Source: Bin87 sp965116565
GTDB taxonomy: Bacteria; Chloroflexota; Dehalococcoidia; Lucifugimonadales; UBA3495
Assembly (NCBI GenBank): GCA_965116565.1
Contig: OZ220699.1
Span: forward strand, 1,550,001-1,614,000
Length of the DNA stretch: 64,000 bases
Reading direction: 5' to 3'
The notes beneath the pieces were generated by a model. That model ran no database searches and had not been told where the DNA came from. It saw only the letters and a program-made list of their open reading frames with translations. The translations under genes were made by a program, and so were the position numbers. This document shows, in pieces, positions 32,977 to 41,437 of the stretch. Each line of letters opens with the position of its first letter. Positions within the stretch are counted from its first letter, which is position 1.

Positions 32977-34521
32977 ATGAAGTACGATGTTGTTGTTATC
33001 GGCGCGGGCTCCGGCGGATGCGTGGTGGCGTCCCGCCTCGCCGAGGACCCGAACCGCTCGGTGCTGCTGCTGGAGGCGGGCCCCGACTATCCCGAGTATG
33101 AGCATTATCCCGACGACCTGAAATACGGCTACAAGCCCGACGCCTCGGCGCAAGGCGCGCCCCACAACTGGACGTGGTGGGCCCAGGGATCTCCGGAGCA
33201 GACGGACCTGCTGCCAGCGCCGCGGGGCAAGGTGGTGGGTGGCACCAGCGCGATCAATGGGCAGGTGCTGCTGCGGGGGGTGCCCGAGGACTACGATAGC
33301 TGGGCCGCCCAGGGCAACGACGGATGGGGCTTCACGGATGTGCTGCCCTACTTCCGCAAGATGGAAACGGACCTGGACATCAGCGACGATTTTCATGGTT
33401 CAGAGGGTCCGATTCCGGTGCGCCGCTTCGCCCGGGAGACCTGGCTGCCCTTCCAACGAGCATTCGTGCAGTCCTGCGTGGAGGCGGGCTATCCGACGGA
33501 CGAGGACATGAACCACCCCGACTCGGGTGGCGTTGGGCCAATCCCGATGAACAACCCCGAGGGCGTCCGTATGAGCACGGCGCTCACCTTCCTGCGCGGC
33601 GTCCGCCATCGCCTCAACCTCACCGTGCGGCCCAACGTGGTGGTCCGCCGCATATTGTTCGAGGGCAATGCGGCCGTGGGAGTTGAGGTGGAAAGCGGCG
33701 GCGAGGTCTTTCAGGTTGAGGCCGGCCAGATCGTGCTCAGCGCCGGCGCGATGGCGTCGCCGCAGATCCTGATGCTCTCCGGCGTCGGGCCGGCGGACCA
33801 TCTGCGGGAGATGGGGATTCCGGTGATTCACGAACTGCCCGGCGTGGGCCAGAACCTGCGGGACCATCCCATCGTCGCAGTCATCTGCAAGGTGCGAGAC
33901 GACCACGAGCAGGACCCGCTGGCGCCGCGGACGCAGACGGCGCTGCGCTACACCGCTACCGGATCGCCCGACCGAAACGACATGCAGATCACGGCGTCGT
34001 CATTCTCAACTCCCATCGGCGGCGCCGATCCGTTTGAGCCGGGCGGCGTGCGGATCCAGTGCATCCTGGAGCTTGCCGACGGAGCGGGAGAGGTGCGCCT
34101 TTCCGCCAACGACCCGCACGTACAGCCGTCGTTGAACTACCATTACCTCGAGCCGGAGCGGGACCGGGAGCGGCTGCGGGAAGCGGTGCGCATCAGCGTG
34201 AGCCTGCTGGAGAACAATGCATTCGGCCCGATTGTTGAGGAGATCCAGCAGCCTGCGCCGGAGGACCTGGCTTCGGACGAGGCGCTGGACAACTGGATGC
34301 GCCGCACGGTGTTCAACACAACTCACGCGTCCGGCACCTGCAAGATGGGGCCGGCCAGCGATCCGATGGCGGTGGTTGACCCGCACCTGAACATCCACGG
34401 GCTGGAGAACATCAAGGTGGCCGACGCGTCGGTAATGCCCAACGTGATACGGGCGAACACCAACTGCACCACCATCATGATCGGCGAGCGGTGCGCTGAT
34501 TGGGTCAATTCAGGCCAGTAA
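32977..34521 (+). CDS. GMC family FAD oxidoreductase
   Basis: A 514-residue glucose-methanol-choline oxidoreductase. FAD-binding GxGxxG lies in VVVIGAGSGGCVVASRLAED, the GMC signature is PRGKVVGGTSAINGQVLLRG, and the active site is in HASGTCKMG (His) and VIRANTNCTT (Asn). It oxidises alcohols with FAD, and lacks an export signal. It is about 70% similar by eye to the second GMC enzyme at 39810. The substrate is unknown; choline dehydrogenase-like enzymes share these motifs. A GC hairpin follows the gene. Confidence 0.9.
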   Translation: MKYDVVVIGAGSGGCVVASRLAEDPNRSVLLLEAGPDYPEYEHYPDDLKYGYKPDASAQGAPHNWTWWAQGSPEQTDLLPAPRGKVVGGTSAINGQVLLRGVPEDYDSWAAQGNDGWGFTDVLPYFRKMETDLDISDDFHGSEGPIPVRRFARETWLPFQRAFVQSCVEAGYPTDEDMNHPDSGGVGPIPMNNPEGVRMSTALTFLRGVRHRLNLTVRPNVVVRRILFEGNAAVGVEVESGGEVFQVEAGQIVLSAGAMASPQILMLSGVGPADHLREMGIPVIHELPGVGQNLRDHPIVAVICKVRDDHEQDPLAPRTQTALRYTATGSPDRNDMQITASSFSTPIGGADPFEPGGVRIQCILELADGAGEVRLSANDPHVQPSLNYHYLEPERDRERLREAVRISVSLLENNAFGPIVEEIQQPAPEDLASDEALDNWMRRTVFNTTHASGTCKMGPASDPMAVVDPHLNIHGLENIKVADASVMPNVIRANTNCTTIMIGERCADWVNSGQ

Positions 34522-34550
34522 GAATCGCCGCGGAGATGACATAGTGGCGC

Positions 34551-34576
34551 GCCCGCCGGCTTTCACCACGGCGGGC
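34551..34576 (+). terminator. intrinsic terminator-like hairpin after GMC gene
   Basis: GCCCGCCG (34551-34558) pairs with CGGCGGGC (34569-34576) over a 10-base loop and is followed by GTCGTCTTTCT. It lies 30 bases after the GMC stop and upstream of the small DUF4177-like gene. Confidence 0.65.
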
Positions 34577-34610
34577 GTCGTCTTTCTGGAACGTTGCCGA
34601 GGAAAGAAAA

Positions 34611-34820
34611 ATGAAATGGGAATACCGAGTTGACAAAATGCCCATCCGGTCGGGCGGATTCGTGGGGAACGGCATGAACGTGGACGCCGTGGACGATGAA
34701 TTCATGAACGAACAGGGCGCGCTGGGCTGGGAACTGGTGTCGGCGATGCCCCTTTTCGTGCCACAGAATCCCACCGATTGTTTCGTTTATTACTACTGGA
34801 AACGCCGAGTAGAAGCGTAG
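34611..34820 (+). CDS. DUF4177-like small protein
   Basis: A 69-residue protein starting at ATG 34611 after GAGGAAAG. The pattern KWEYRVDKM at the start, LGWELVSAMPLF in the middle and YYYWKRRVE at the end fits DUF4177, a small family of unknown role with conserved GWELV. It stands alone between the GMC gene and the DUF1800 cassette. Confidence 0.7.
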   Translation: MKWEYRVDKMPIRSGGFVGNGMNVDAVDDEFMNEQGALGWELVSAMPLFVPQNPTDCFVYYYWKRRVEA

Positions 34821-34839
34821 GCTTCCACGACTGATTTCC

Positions 34840-34868
34840 TTGACAGTGGGCAACCCTTTCCGTAGCAT
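34840..34868 (+). promoter_or_regulatory. sigma70-type promoter for the DUF1800/DUF1501 cassette
   Basis: TTGACA (34840-34845) and TAGCAT (34863-34868) are exactly 17 bp apart, 75 bases before the DUF1800 start. Both hexamers are identical to those at 8620-8648. Confidence 0.7.
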
Positions 34869-34942
34869 TGGAGCACAGATTAGACGGAATGTGTCATGGA
34901 GTCAGCGACACGCTGACCAGTCCTTTATGAGGGGGTGAACCG

Positions 34943-36346
34943 GTGGCTAATCGAGAAGACATCGCACTGATGGGCCATCTGATGCGGCGGGCCGGATTCG
35001 GCGCCAGCCACGAAGAACTGCAGGAGCGTTCCGGCAGGGGTTACGAAGCGACGGTAGAAGACCTGCTGAACCCGGAGCGGTTCGAACCGGTGGACGCCGA
35101 GGTGCTTTACCGTTACCTGCCCGGCTACGAGGGCGCGCTGGGGCCGCCGCTGAACCAGGCCGAGTGGGTTTACCGAATGATCAACACCGAGCGGCCTTTG
35201 GAAGAGAAGATGGCGCTGTTCTGGCACCAGCTATTCGCCACCGGCAACTCCAAGGTGGACAACCCGCCGGAACTGACTCAGCAGATCGCGATGTTCCGCG
35301 GCGTCGGGCTGGGCAAGTTCCGCGACATTCTGGTGGGACTGGCGCAGAACCCCGCCATGATTTTCTGGCTGGACAACAACGGCAACCACATGGGCGCCAT
35401 CAACGAGAACTGGGGCCGCGAATTGCTGGAACTGTTCTCCATGGGCGTCGGTAATTACTCCGAGGATGACATCAAGGAAGCGTCGCGGGCCTTTACGGGC
35501 TGGACCATTGGCCCGAAGATTCCGCGCAACCCGCTGGGTCGCTTCTACTGGAGTTTCGAGTACCGCCCCGAGGACCATGACGACGGCGAAAAGACGTTCC
35601 TGGGAAATACCGGCAACTTCGACGGCCAGGACATCATCGACATCGTGGTGAATCAGCCGGCGACGGCGCGGTTCCTCTCGCGGCACCTCTACAACTTCTT
35701 CGTGGCCGACGAGCCGCAGGTGCCAAGCTGGAACATCACGCCGCCCAACGACCCCGACGCCATCGACCAGTTGGTGGCGGCGTACGATGAATCGGACGGG
35801 GACATTCGGGCAATGCTTCGGGTGCTATTCAACTCCGACTTTTTCAAGGAGGCGCGTTTCAGCCGGGTCAAGAGTCCGGCCGAACTGGTGGTGAGCACCG
35901 CGCGGCTGGCGGGCAACTTCAGCGGCCCGCGCCCAGGGTTCAATTCGCTGGCCTTTGAGTGCGCCTACCAGGGCCAGGAGTTGCTGAACCCGCCGAGCGT
36001 GGAAAGCTGGCATACCGGCAGTGAGTGGATCGACGGCGGTGCGCTGGTGCGCCGGGTCAACTTCGCGGCGAACCTGTTGGGCGACGTAACGCTGCCCGGG
36101 GTCAAGTCCATCGTGGCGAACCTGAGGAGCCGGGGCGCGCTTGGTCCCGACGAAATGGTGGACGCCTGCCTCGAGATGGTGGGCCCGCTGGAAGTGGGCG
36201 ACATCACCCGCACCGAGCTTCTCGACGAAGCCCGCAGCGGTGGTGAACTGCGGTGGGAAACGGATGCCGACGTGGCACAATCCGAAAAGCGAGTCGGCGT
36301 GATGCTGGCGTTGATTGCCGCATCCCGCGACTTCCAGTTTGCATAA
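34943..36346 (+). CDS. DUF1800 domain-containing protein
   Basis: A 467-residue DUF1800 protein: MGHLMRRAGFGASHEELQ at the start (conserved RAGFG), EKMALFWHQLFATGNSKV (HxxF...), NWGRELLELFSMGVGNYSEDDI and RAFTGWTI, all family hallmarks. The helical family is usually encoded beside a DUF1501 protein, as here. There is no signal peptide, although many homologues are exported. GTG 34943 follows GAGGGGGTG. The function of the pair is unknown; it is plausibly an enzyme/maturation couple. Confidence 0.85.
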   Translation: MANREDIALMGHLMRRAGFGASHEELQERSGRGYEATVEDLLNPERFEPVDAEVLYRYLPGYEGALGPPLNQAEWVYRMINTERPLEEKMALFWHQLFATGNSKVDNPPELTQQIAMFRGVGLGKFRDILVGLAQNPAMIFWLDNNGNHMGAINENWGRELLELFSMGVGNYSEDDIKEASRAFTGWTIGPKIPRNPLGRFYWSFEYRPEDHDDGEKTFLGNTGNFDGQDIIDIVVNQPATARFLSRHLYNFFVADEPQVPSWNITPPNDPDAIDQLVAAYDESDGDIRAMLRVLFNSDFFKEARFSRVKSPAELVVSTARLAGNFSGPRPGFNSLAFECAYQGQELLNPPSVESWHTGSEWIDGGALVRRVNFAANLLGDVTLPGVKSIVANLRSRGALGPDEMVDACLEMVGPLEVGDITRTELLDEARSGGELRWETDADVAQSEKRVGVMLALIAASRDFQFA

Positions 36347-36419
36347 CCCCTGTCAAGCAGGGACGGTTTCCGGATCGCCCCTGCGTATGGACAACCAACG
36401 CCGAGCATGGAGGAACAGA

Positions 36420-37556
36420 ATGGCGACGACGAAGAAAGACCCGGTGGTGGTGGTGCTCCAGATGACAGGGGCGAACGACTACCTGAACACCATCATTCCC
36501 TATACCAATGAGCACTATTACGATGCGCGGCCCAAGGTTGGCATTCCCGCCGACCAGGTGTTGCCCATTGATGATCAGATCGGGTTCAACCCCAACATGG
36601 GGCCGATCAAGAAGCTGTGGGACGACGGCAAAATGGCCATCATCCACGGGATCGGCTACGAGAACTCGCCGCGCTCGCACTTCCGCTCAATGGATATCTG
36701 GCATACCTGCGAGCCCGACATCGTCGGCACCGAGGGCTGGGCCGGCCGCGTGATCCGTGATCTGGACCCGCGCGGCGAAAACGTACTGAAGGGCGTGAAC
36801 TTCGGGCAGGGGCTGCCGCGGGCGCTGGCGCTGCGCGGCGTGCCGGTAACTTCGGTGTCGAGCCTGGAGTCGTACGGCGTGCTGTCCAGCGTCCCGGGAG
36901 TGTCAGCCGAGGAAGAGCACAACAAGATCCTGGACCGCTTCGCCCGGATGTACTCACCGACCGTGGGCACCGGGCCGACCATGGACTACCTGGGCCAGAC
37001 CGGCCGCGACGCTCTAAAGGGCGCCGACATCATCCGCAGCGCGCCGGAGCAGTACACGTCCACGGTCGAATATGCCGATACGCCCATCGCCAAGTACCTT
37101 CGCGACATCGCGCAGGTGTACATGGCCGACCTGGGCACCCAGATGTTTTACACGCAACACGGCAGCTTCGACTCGCACTTCAACCAGCCGCCGATGCACA
37201 CCAAGCTGTGGATCGACATGTCGCGCGCCATCAGCGATTTCTTCGACGACCTGTCGGAGCACGAGACCGGCGACAACCTGATCATGGTGTTGTTCACGGA
37301 GTTCGGCCGGCGGGTCAAGGACAACGGGACCGGCACCGACCACGGAGCCGGCGGAGCGGCGTTCGTCATTGGCAACCAGGTCAAGGGCGGTCACTACAGC
37401 AGTTATCCGTCGCTGCGGCCAGAAGACCTCACGCAGGGCGACCTTGAGCCCAACTACGACTTCCGCGGGCTGTATTCGACGGTGATCGAAAACTGGCTGG
37501 GCCTGGACGCGGTGCCCATCGTCGGCGGGAACTTCGAGAAGCTGGACTTCGTGTAG
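36420..37556 (+). CDS. DUF1501 domain-containing protein
   Basis: A 378-residue DUF1501 protein of the alkaline-phosphatase/sulfatase-like fold. It starts MATTKKDPVVVVLQMTGAND (family LxGGxDxxN variant), with ENSPRSHFRSMDIWHT, QHGSFDSHFNQPPMHTKLW (metal-site Asp/His) and TEFGRRVKDNGTGTDHGAGG (conserved EFGR..GTDHG). GGAGGAACAGA lies before the ATG. The usual Tat signal of DUF1501 proteins is absent, so it would act in the cytosol. It is cotranscribed with DUF1800 (73-base gap) and the NHL protein (32 bases). Confidence 0.88.
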   Translation: MATTKKDPVVVVLQMTGANDYLNTIIPYTNEHYYDARPKVGIPADQVLPIDDQIGFNPNMGPIKKLWDDGKMAIIHGIGYENSPRSHFRSMDIWHTCEPDIVGTEGWAGRVIRDLDPRGENVLKGVNFGQGLPRALALRGVPVTSVSSLESYGVLSSVPGVSAEEEHNKILDRFARMYSPTVGTGPTMDYLGQTGRDALKGADIIRSAPEQYTSTVEYADTPIAKYLRDIAQVYMADLGTQMFYTQHGSFDSHFNQPPMHTKLWIDMSRAISDFFDDLSEHETGDNLIMVLFTEFGRRVKDNGTGTDHGAGGAAFVIGNQVKGGHYSSYPSLRPEDLTQGDLEPNYDFRGLYSTVIENWLGLDAVPIVGGNFEKLDFV

Positions 37557-37588
37557 GACGCTAACGGTCGGGATCAAGGAGGTCTATC

Positions 37589-38590
37589 ATGCTAACCACA
37601 GTGGCCGCTGGCCGGGTCTTTGACTACAACTACTGCATCGGCATGTACGGGATGTCAGGCCAGGGGTTCTGGTCGCCGCAGGACTTCGCGCTGGCCGACG
37701 ACAACATGGTGTACGTGATCAGCCGGGGAGCCGAGGAGTTGGGCCAGCGCATCAGCCGGGTGACGCTGGACCACCAGTTCCTGGGACAGTTCGGCGCGTT
37801 CGGGCGCGGCGACGGCCAGTTCGTCTGGCCCCGCTCGATAGCGCTGGACGACGAAGGCAACGTGTACGCCTCGGACGACTTCCTGAACCGCGTGTCCGTG
37901 TTCGACCCCGACGGCGGCTTCGTGCGCTGTTGGGGCGAGTCGGGTGACGGCAAGGACGAACTGAATGGGCCGTGCGGGATGGCTTTCGACGGGGACGGAA
38001 ACATGCTCGTGGTCGACAGCCAGAACCACCGCGTGCAGAAATTCACCCACAAGGGCAAACACGTCAGCAGCTTCGGCAGCCACGGCGACGGAGATGGCGA
38101 GTTCAACCTGCCCTGGGGCGTGTGCCTGGACGATGCTGGCAACGCATACGTGGCCGACTGGAAGAATAACCGGGTGCAGAAGTTCGACGCCGAAGGCAAC
38201 TTCCTGCTCAAGTTCGAGGCTGCACCCCGCTCCGGCGTGGGCGACCTGAACGGGCCGACCGGCGTGGCCGTTGACTCCGAGGGCGATGTGTACGTCACCG
38301 ACTGGGGCAACCACCGTCTGCAGGTGTACGCGCCCGATGGCCGGTTCATCACGTCCCTGGTGGGCGACGCGCAGCAACCGTCTCCGTGGACCCAGACCTA
38401 CATCGACGCCAACCCGGACATCGTCAAGGCGAGGCGTCGGGTGAACCTGGAGCCGGAGTGGCGTTTCCGCCGGCCGGTGTCAGTGCGCGTGGACGAGAAC
38501 GACCGCATCTTCGTGCTGGAAGCCAACCGGCACCGGATCCAGGTGTACGACAAGGTCAAGGACTACGAGGAGCACCCGCTGAATCTGTGA
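37589..38590 (+). CDS. NHL-repeat beta-propeller protein
   Basis: A 333-residue NHL propeller with about six repeats of the type GPCGMAFDGDGNMLVVDSQNHR, seen at steps of about 47 residues (landmarks WPRSIALDDEGNVYASD, LPWGVCLDDAGNAYVAD, GPTGVAVDSEGDVYVTDW, RRPVSVRVDENDRIFVLE). AAGGAGG precedes ATG 37589. It has no signal peptide, like the two cassette partners before it. Such propellers bind proteins, RNA or ligands; the partner here is likely the DUF1800/DUF1501 pair. Confidence 0.85.
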   Translation: MLTTVAAGRVFDYNYCIGMYGMSGQGFWSPQDFALADDNMVYVISRGAEELGQRISRVTLDHQFLGQFGAFGRGDGQFVWPRSIALDDEGNVYASDDFLNRVSVFDPDGGFVRCWGESGDGKDELNGPCGMAFDGDGNMLVVDSQNHRVQKFTHKGKHVSSFGSHGDGDGEFNLPWGVCLDDAGNAYVADWKNNRVQKFDAEGNFLLKFEAAPRSGVGDLNGPTGVAVDSEGDVYVTDWGNHRLQVYAPDGRFITSLVGDAQQPSPWTQTYIDANPDIVKARRRVNLEPEWRFRRPVSVRVDENDRIFVLEANRHRIQVYDKVKDYEEHPLNL

Positions 38591-38619
38591 AACCGGTTCA
38601 AAGGCAGCTTTTCAGGTTG

Positions 38620-38641
38620 GGGGCGAATGATCATTCGCCCC
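38620..38641. repeat. 22-bp perfect palindrome, second copy
   Basis: Identical to the palindrome at 7375-7396 (arms GGGGCGAATGA, core TGATCA). It overlaps the last codons and the TGA stop of the minus-strand gene at 38631-39086: the TGA lies in the palindrome core. It also lies 30 bases after the NHL stop, between convergent genes. Confidence 0.8.
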
Positions 38642-39086
38642 TATCGTTTTCAGTATCTCTGCTGGATCTGCTGCCGTTGGCGCGTTGAATTGCGAACTCG
38701 GAAAGTTCCATGACCCGGTCGTGCAGTTCCTGGTTGCGTTGGTGTTCAGCACGCAACATTGCCATCATCTCTTCCCGCTCGGCGCGCGCGGTCTCGCGTT
38801 CCTCTTCGCGTTGCTGATTGCGCGCCCGTTCGGCTTCCTGATTTCGAAAGAATTGCCAGATGCTTAAAATCATGTCGAAGCCCCCAAAGAACCCCATCGC
38901 CGCCATCGCCGCCGCCGTATTGATGATCGCTGCCGTCACCACGCCGGAGACCATGCGGTTGTCCAGATTATACGCCCAAAGAGTGGACACCAGCGCCGAG
39001 ATCCCGGCGGTCGCCGCGACGGTCCAATAGACAATCGTGGACACGTTGAACAGCTTGTCCATAAATATATAGTATGTTTGTGTCAT
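38631..39086 (-). CDS. membrane protein with coiled-coil tail
   Basis: About 151 residues. Two hydrophobic segments (STIVYWTVAATAGISALVST and GVVTAAIINTAAAMAAMGFF) precede an Arg/Glu-rich coiled coil of about 50 residues (RNQEAERARNQQREEERE, then REEMMAMLRAEHQRNQEL) and a polar end. No family is recognised. The start is uncertain: ATG 39086 is used, ATG 39062 is possible, and neither has a good ribosome-binding site. The stop and last four codons are supplied by the palindromic repeat, so the C terminus may have been altered by its insertion. Confidence 0.55.
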   Translation of the reverse strand: MTQTYYIFMDKLFNVSTIVYWTVAATAGISALVSTLWAYNLDNRMVSGVVTAAIINTAAAMAAMGFFGGFDMILSIWQFFRNQEAERARNQQREEERETARAEREEMMAMLRAEHQRNQELHDRVMELSEFAIQRANGSRSSRDTENDRGE

Positions 39087-39227
39087 AGCCGGCACGCAAC
39101 ACCCGCAGGTCAGCGTCTGCTCCAATGAGCCAAGTCTGCCGATCCAGTGTGGGCCCGACGGCAATATCCCCGCGTATAATGCGCGAAAGCCTCAGCCAAT
39201 CCACCAAGACGTTGACGGAGGACGCGC

Positions 39228-39752
39228 ATGACTCAGCAAGCAACAAAAATCGACGCCGGCCGCACGGCCGTCCTGATCATGGATTTCCAGCAGCGGATCA
39301 TCGCCAACGTGGCGGCAGAACCCGACGCGGTGGTGAGCAACGCGGCCAGGGCGCTGGCGGGCGCACGTGCTGCTGGGATTCCCGTTATCTACGTCGTGCA
39401 TCGGGGCGGCCCGTTCGCGGAGTACGCGCCGGACGTGGAGCTGCACGAGGGGGTCGCGCCGGCGGAGGGAGAGTTGGTCATCACCAAGGTGCGTCCCGGA
39501 CCGTTCTCCACGACGGCCCTCGATGTCACGCTGCGCGAGATGGGATGCGACAACCTGGTGATCATGGGTGTTGCGACCAGCGGGTGCGTGCTGTCCTCAG
39601 TGCGATGGGCTGTTGACATAAACTACTCGTTCATCGTGGTGTCCGATGCCTGCTCCGACGGTGATCCCGAGGTGCATCGCGTGCTCACCGAGAAGGTGTA
39701 TCCGCGCCAGGGCACGGTGATGAGCACGGACGAATTTCTCGGCGCTTTGTAA
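39228..39752 (+). CDS. isochorismatase-like cysteine hydrolase
   Basis: A 174-residue cysteine hydrolase with the family triad Asp19 (LIMDFQQ), Lys87 (VITKVRPGPF) and Cys120 (GVATSGCVLSS), including the non-proline cis-peptide region before the Cys. Members include nicotinamidase and biuret or ureidoacrylate amidohydrolases; specificity is not evident. It is cytosolic. It is followed by a REP-like hairpin and the second GMC gene. Confidence 0.9.
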   Translation: MTQQATKIDAGRTAVLIMDFQQRIIANVAAEPDAVVSNAARALAGARAAGIPVIYVVHRGGPFAEYAPDVELHEGVAPAEGELVITKVRPGPFSTTALDVTLREMGCDNLVIMGVATSGCVLSSVRWAVDINYSFIVVSDACSDGDPEVHRVLTEKVYPRQGTVMSTDEFLGAL

Positions 39753-39773
39753 GGGCGGGTTTCAATCCTGCCC
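39753..39773. repeat. palindromic REP-like repeat, TTTCAA type
   Basis: GGGCGGGT and TCCTGCCC arms (one mismatch) flank TTCAA, beginning at the base after the isochorismatase-like stop. Related to 31269-31297, 44044-44064 and 45211-45233. It may double as a terminator. Confidence 0.6.
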
Positions 39774-39809
39774 CGTGTTCTGATGCAGCGATCACCTGGG
39801 AGCGAACGC

Positions 39810-41384
39810 ATGAAATACGACGTAATCGTAATCGGCGCCGGTTCTGCCGGCGGCACGATGGCCACACGGTTGTCAGAGGACCCCAACCGCTCGGTGCTAC
39901 TGCTGGAGGCGGGACCTGATTACCCTGACCTGGAGCAGACGCCCGACGACCTCAAGTTCGGCTACGCGCCGCGGGCGTCCGAGATGGGCGCCCCGCACAA
40001 CTGGTCCTTCGTCGGGACCGGCACACCGCGCCAGACCGAACCGGTCAACGTGCCACGGGGGCGGGTCGTTGGGGGCACCAGCGCCATCAACGGCCAGGTA
40101 TTCCTGCGCGGCGTGCCCGAGGACTACGACAACTGGGCGTCCTGGGGCAACGACGAGTGGAGCTACATCAATGTCCTGCCCTACTTCCGAAAGCAGGAAA
40201 CCGATACTGACATCAACGACGATTTCCACGGTTTCGACGGCCCCATACCGGTGCGTCGCCACCGGCGTGAGAACTGGCTGCCGTTGCAGGAGGCGTTCTA
40301 CAACGCGTGCAGCGACATCGGGTACGCGGAGGTTTACGACCACAACCATCCCGATTCCACGGGCGTTGGCCCATTCCCGATGAACAATCCCAACGGCGTG
40401 AGGATGAGCACCGCGCTGACCTACGTGAATCCCAACCGGCACCGGCTCAACCTGACCATCCGAGCCAACGTGCGGGTGCGGCGCATACTGTTCGAGGATG
40501 GGTCGGCAGGCTCCGCTGATTCGACAGGCTCACCGCGAGCGGTCGGGGTGGAGGTGGAGAGCGGGGGCGAGAGTTTCCAAATCGAGGCGGAGCAGATTGT
40601 CCTGTGCGCCGGCGCCATCGCGTCGCCGCAATTGCTGCTGCTCTCGGGCGTCGGTCCGTCGGCCGAGCTGAGGAGCCTGGGAATCCCCGTGGTCAAGGAC
40701 CTGCCCGGAGTGGGCAAGAACCTGCGCGACCATCCGTTGGTTCCGGTGCGGGTCAAGGTGAAGGACGACTTCCCGCTGGACCCCGACGCGCCGCGCATCC
40801 AGACGGTGCTGCGCTACACTGCCAGCGGATCCGATGCTCGCAACGACATGCAGATATTCCCGTCGTCATTTTCCACGCCCCTGGGCGGCGATCCGTTCGA
40901 CAACGAGGGGATCCGCCTCACCTGCATGATGGAACTGGCCGAGAGCGCCGGGGAGCTAACCCTGCAATCCACTGATCCCGACGTGCAGCCCTACATCGAC
41001 TGCCGATATCTGGAGGCCGACTGGGACCGCGAGCGGATGCGGGAGGCGGTGCGCATAGTGCTGCGCCTGCTGGATCACGATCAGTTCGGTGCCATCTACG
41101 ACGGCCTGATTTCGCCCACTTCGGAGGACCTGGTCTCGGACGAGGCGTTGGACGACTGGATGTTACGCGAGGTCTGCATCGGCCAGCACCTGTCCGGCAC
41201 CTGCAAGATGGGGCCGGACGGCGACGGCATGGCGGTAGTTGACCAGCATTGCCGCGTCCACGGCGTTGAGAATCTGCGGGTTGCCGACGCCTCGGTGATG
41301 CCCGACGTCATCCGCGCCAACACCAATTGCACCACGATCATGATCGGTGAGCGCGTCGCTGAGTGGATAAGGTCCGGTCAGTAG
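39810..41384 (+). CDS. GMC family FAD oxidoreductase
   Basis: A 524-residue paralogue of the enzyme at 32977. It has KYDVIVIGAGSAGGTMATRL, PRGRVVGGTSAINGQVFLRG, GQHLSGTCKMG (His) and VIRANTNCTT (Asn). ATG 39810 follows CCTGGGAGCG. Compared with the paralogue it holds an insert of about 11 residues (SAGSADSTGSP) at about residues 230-243, encoded by a palindromic repeat that keeps the frame. The insert is in a surface-loop-like position between RRILFED and AVGVEVESGG. Confidence 0.9.
   Translation: MKYDVIVIGAGSAGGTMATRLSEDPNRSVLLLEAGPDYPDLEQTPDDLKFGYAPRASEMGAPHNWSFVGTGTPRQTEPVNVPRGRVVGGTSAINGQVFLRGVPEDYDNWASWGNDEWSYINVLPYFRKQETDTDINDDFHGFDGPIPVRRHRRENWLPLQEAFYNACSDIGYAEVYDHNHPDSTGVGPFPMNNPNGVRMSTALTYVNPNRHRLNLTIRANVRVRRILFEDGSAGSADSTGSPRAVGVEVESGGESFQIEAEQIVLCAGAIASPQLLLLSGVGPSAELRSLGIPVVKDLPGVGKNLRDHPLVPVRVKVKDDFPLDPDAPRIQTVLRYTASGSDARNDMQIFPSSFSTPLGGDPFDNEGIRLTCMMELAESAGELTLQSTDPDVQPYIDCRYLEADWDRERMREAVRIVLRLLDHDQFGAIYDGLISPTSEDLVSDEALDDWMLREVCIGQHLSGTCKMGPDGDGMAVVDQHCRVHGVENLRVADASVMPDVIRANTNCTTIMIGERVAEWIRSGQ
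40513..40542. repeat. palindromic repeat inserted in frame in a coding sequence
   Basis: CCGCT (40513-40517) and AGCGG (40538-40542) flank GATTCGACAGGCTCACCGCG, which shares TTCGACAGGCTCA with the intergenic repeat at 60119-60145 and CTTCGACTGGCTCA at 6784-6814. It falls where the GMC protein has extra residues relative to its paralogue. Confidence 0.6.
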
Positions 41385-41437
41385 GTCCGAGCGCGATTCT
41401 GCCTGGGCTCCGACGGCTGCCATATGGGTAGAATCCG

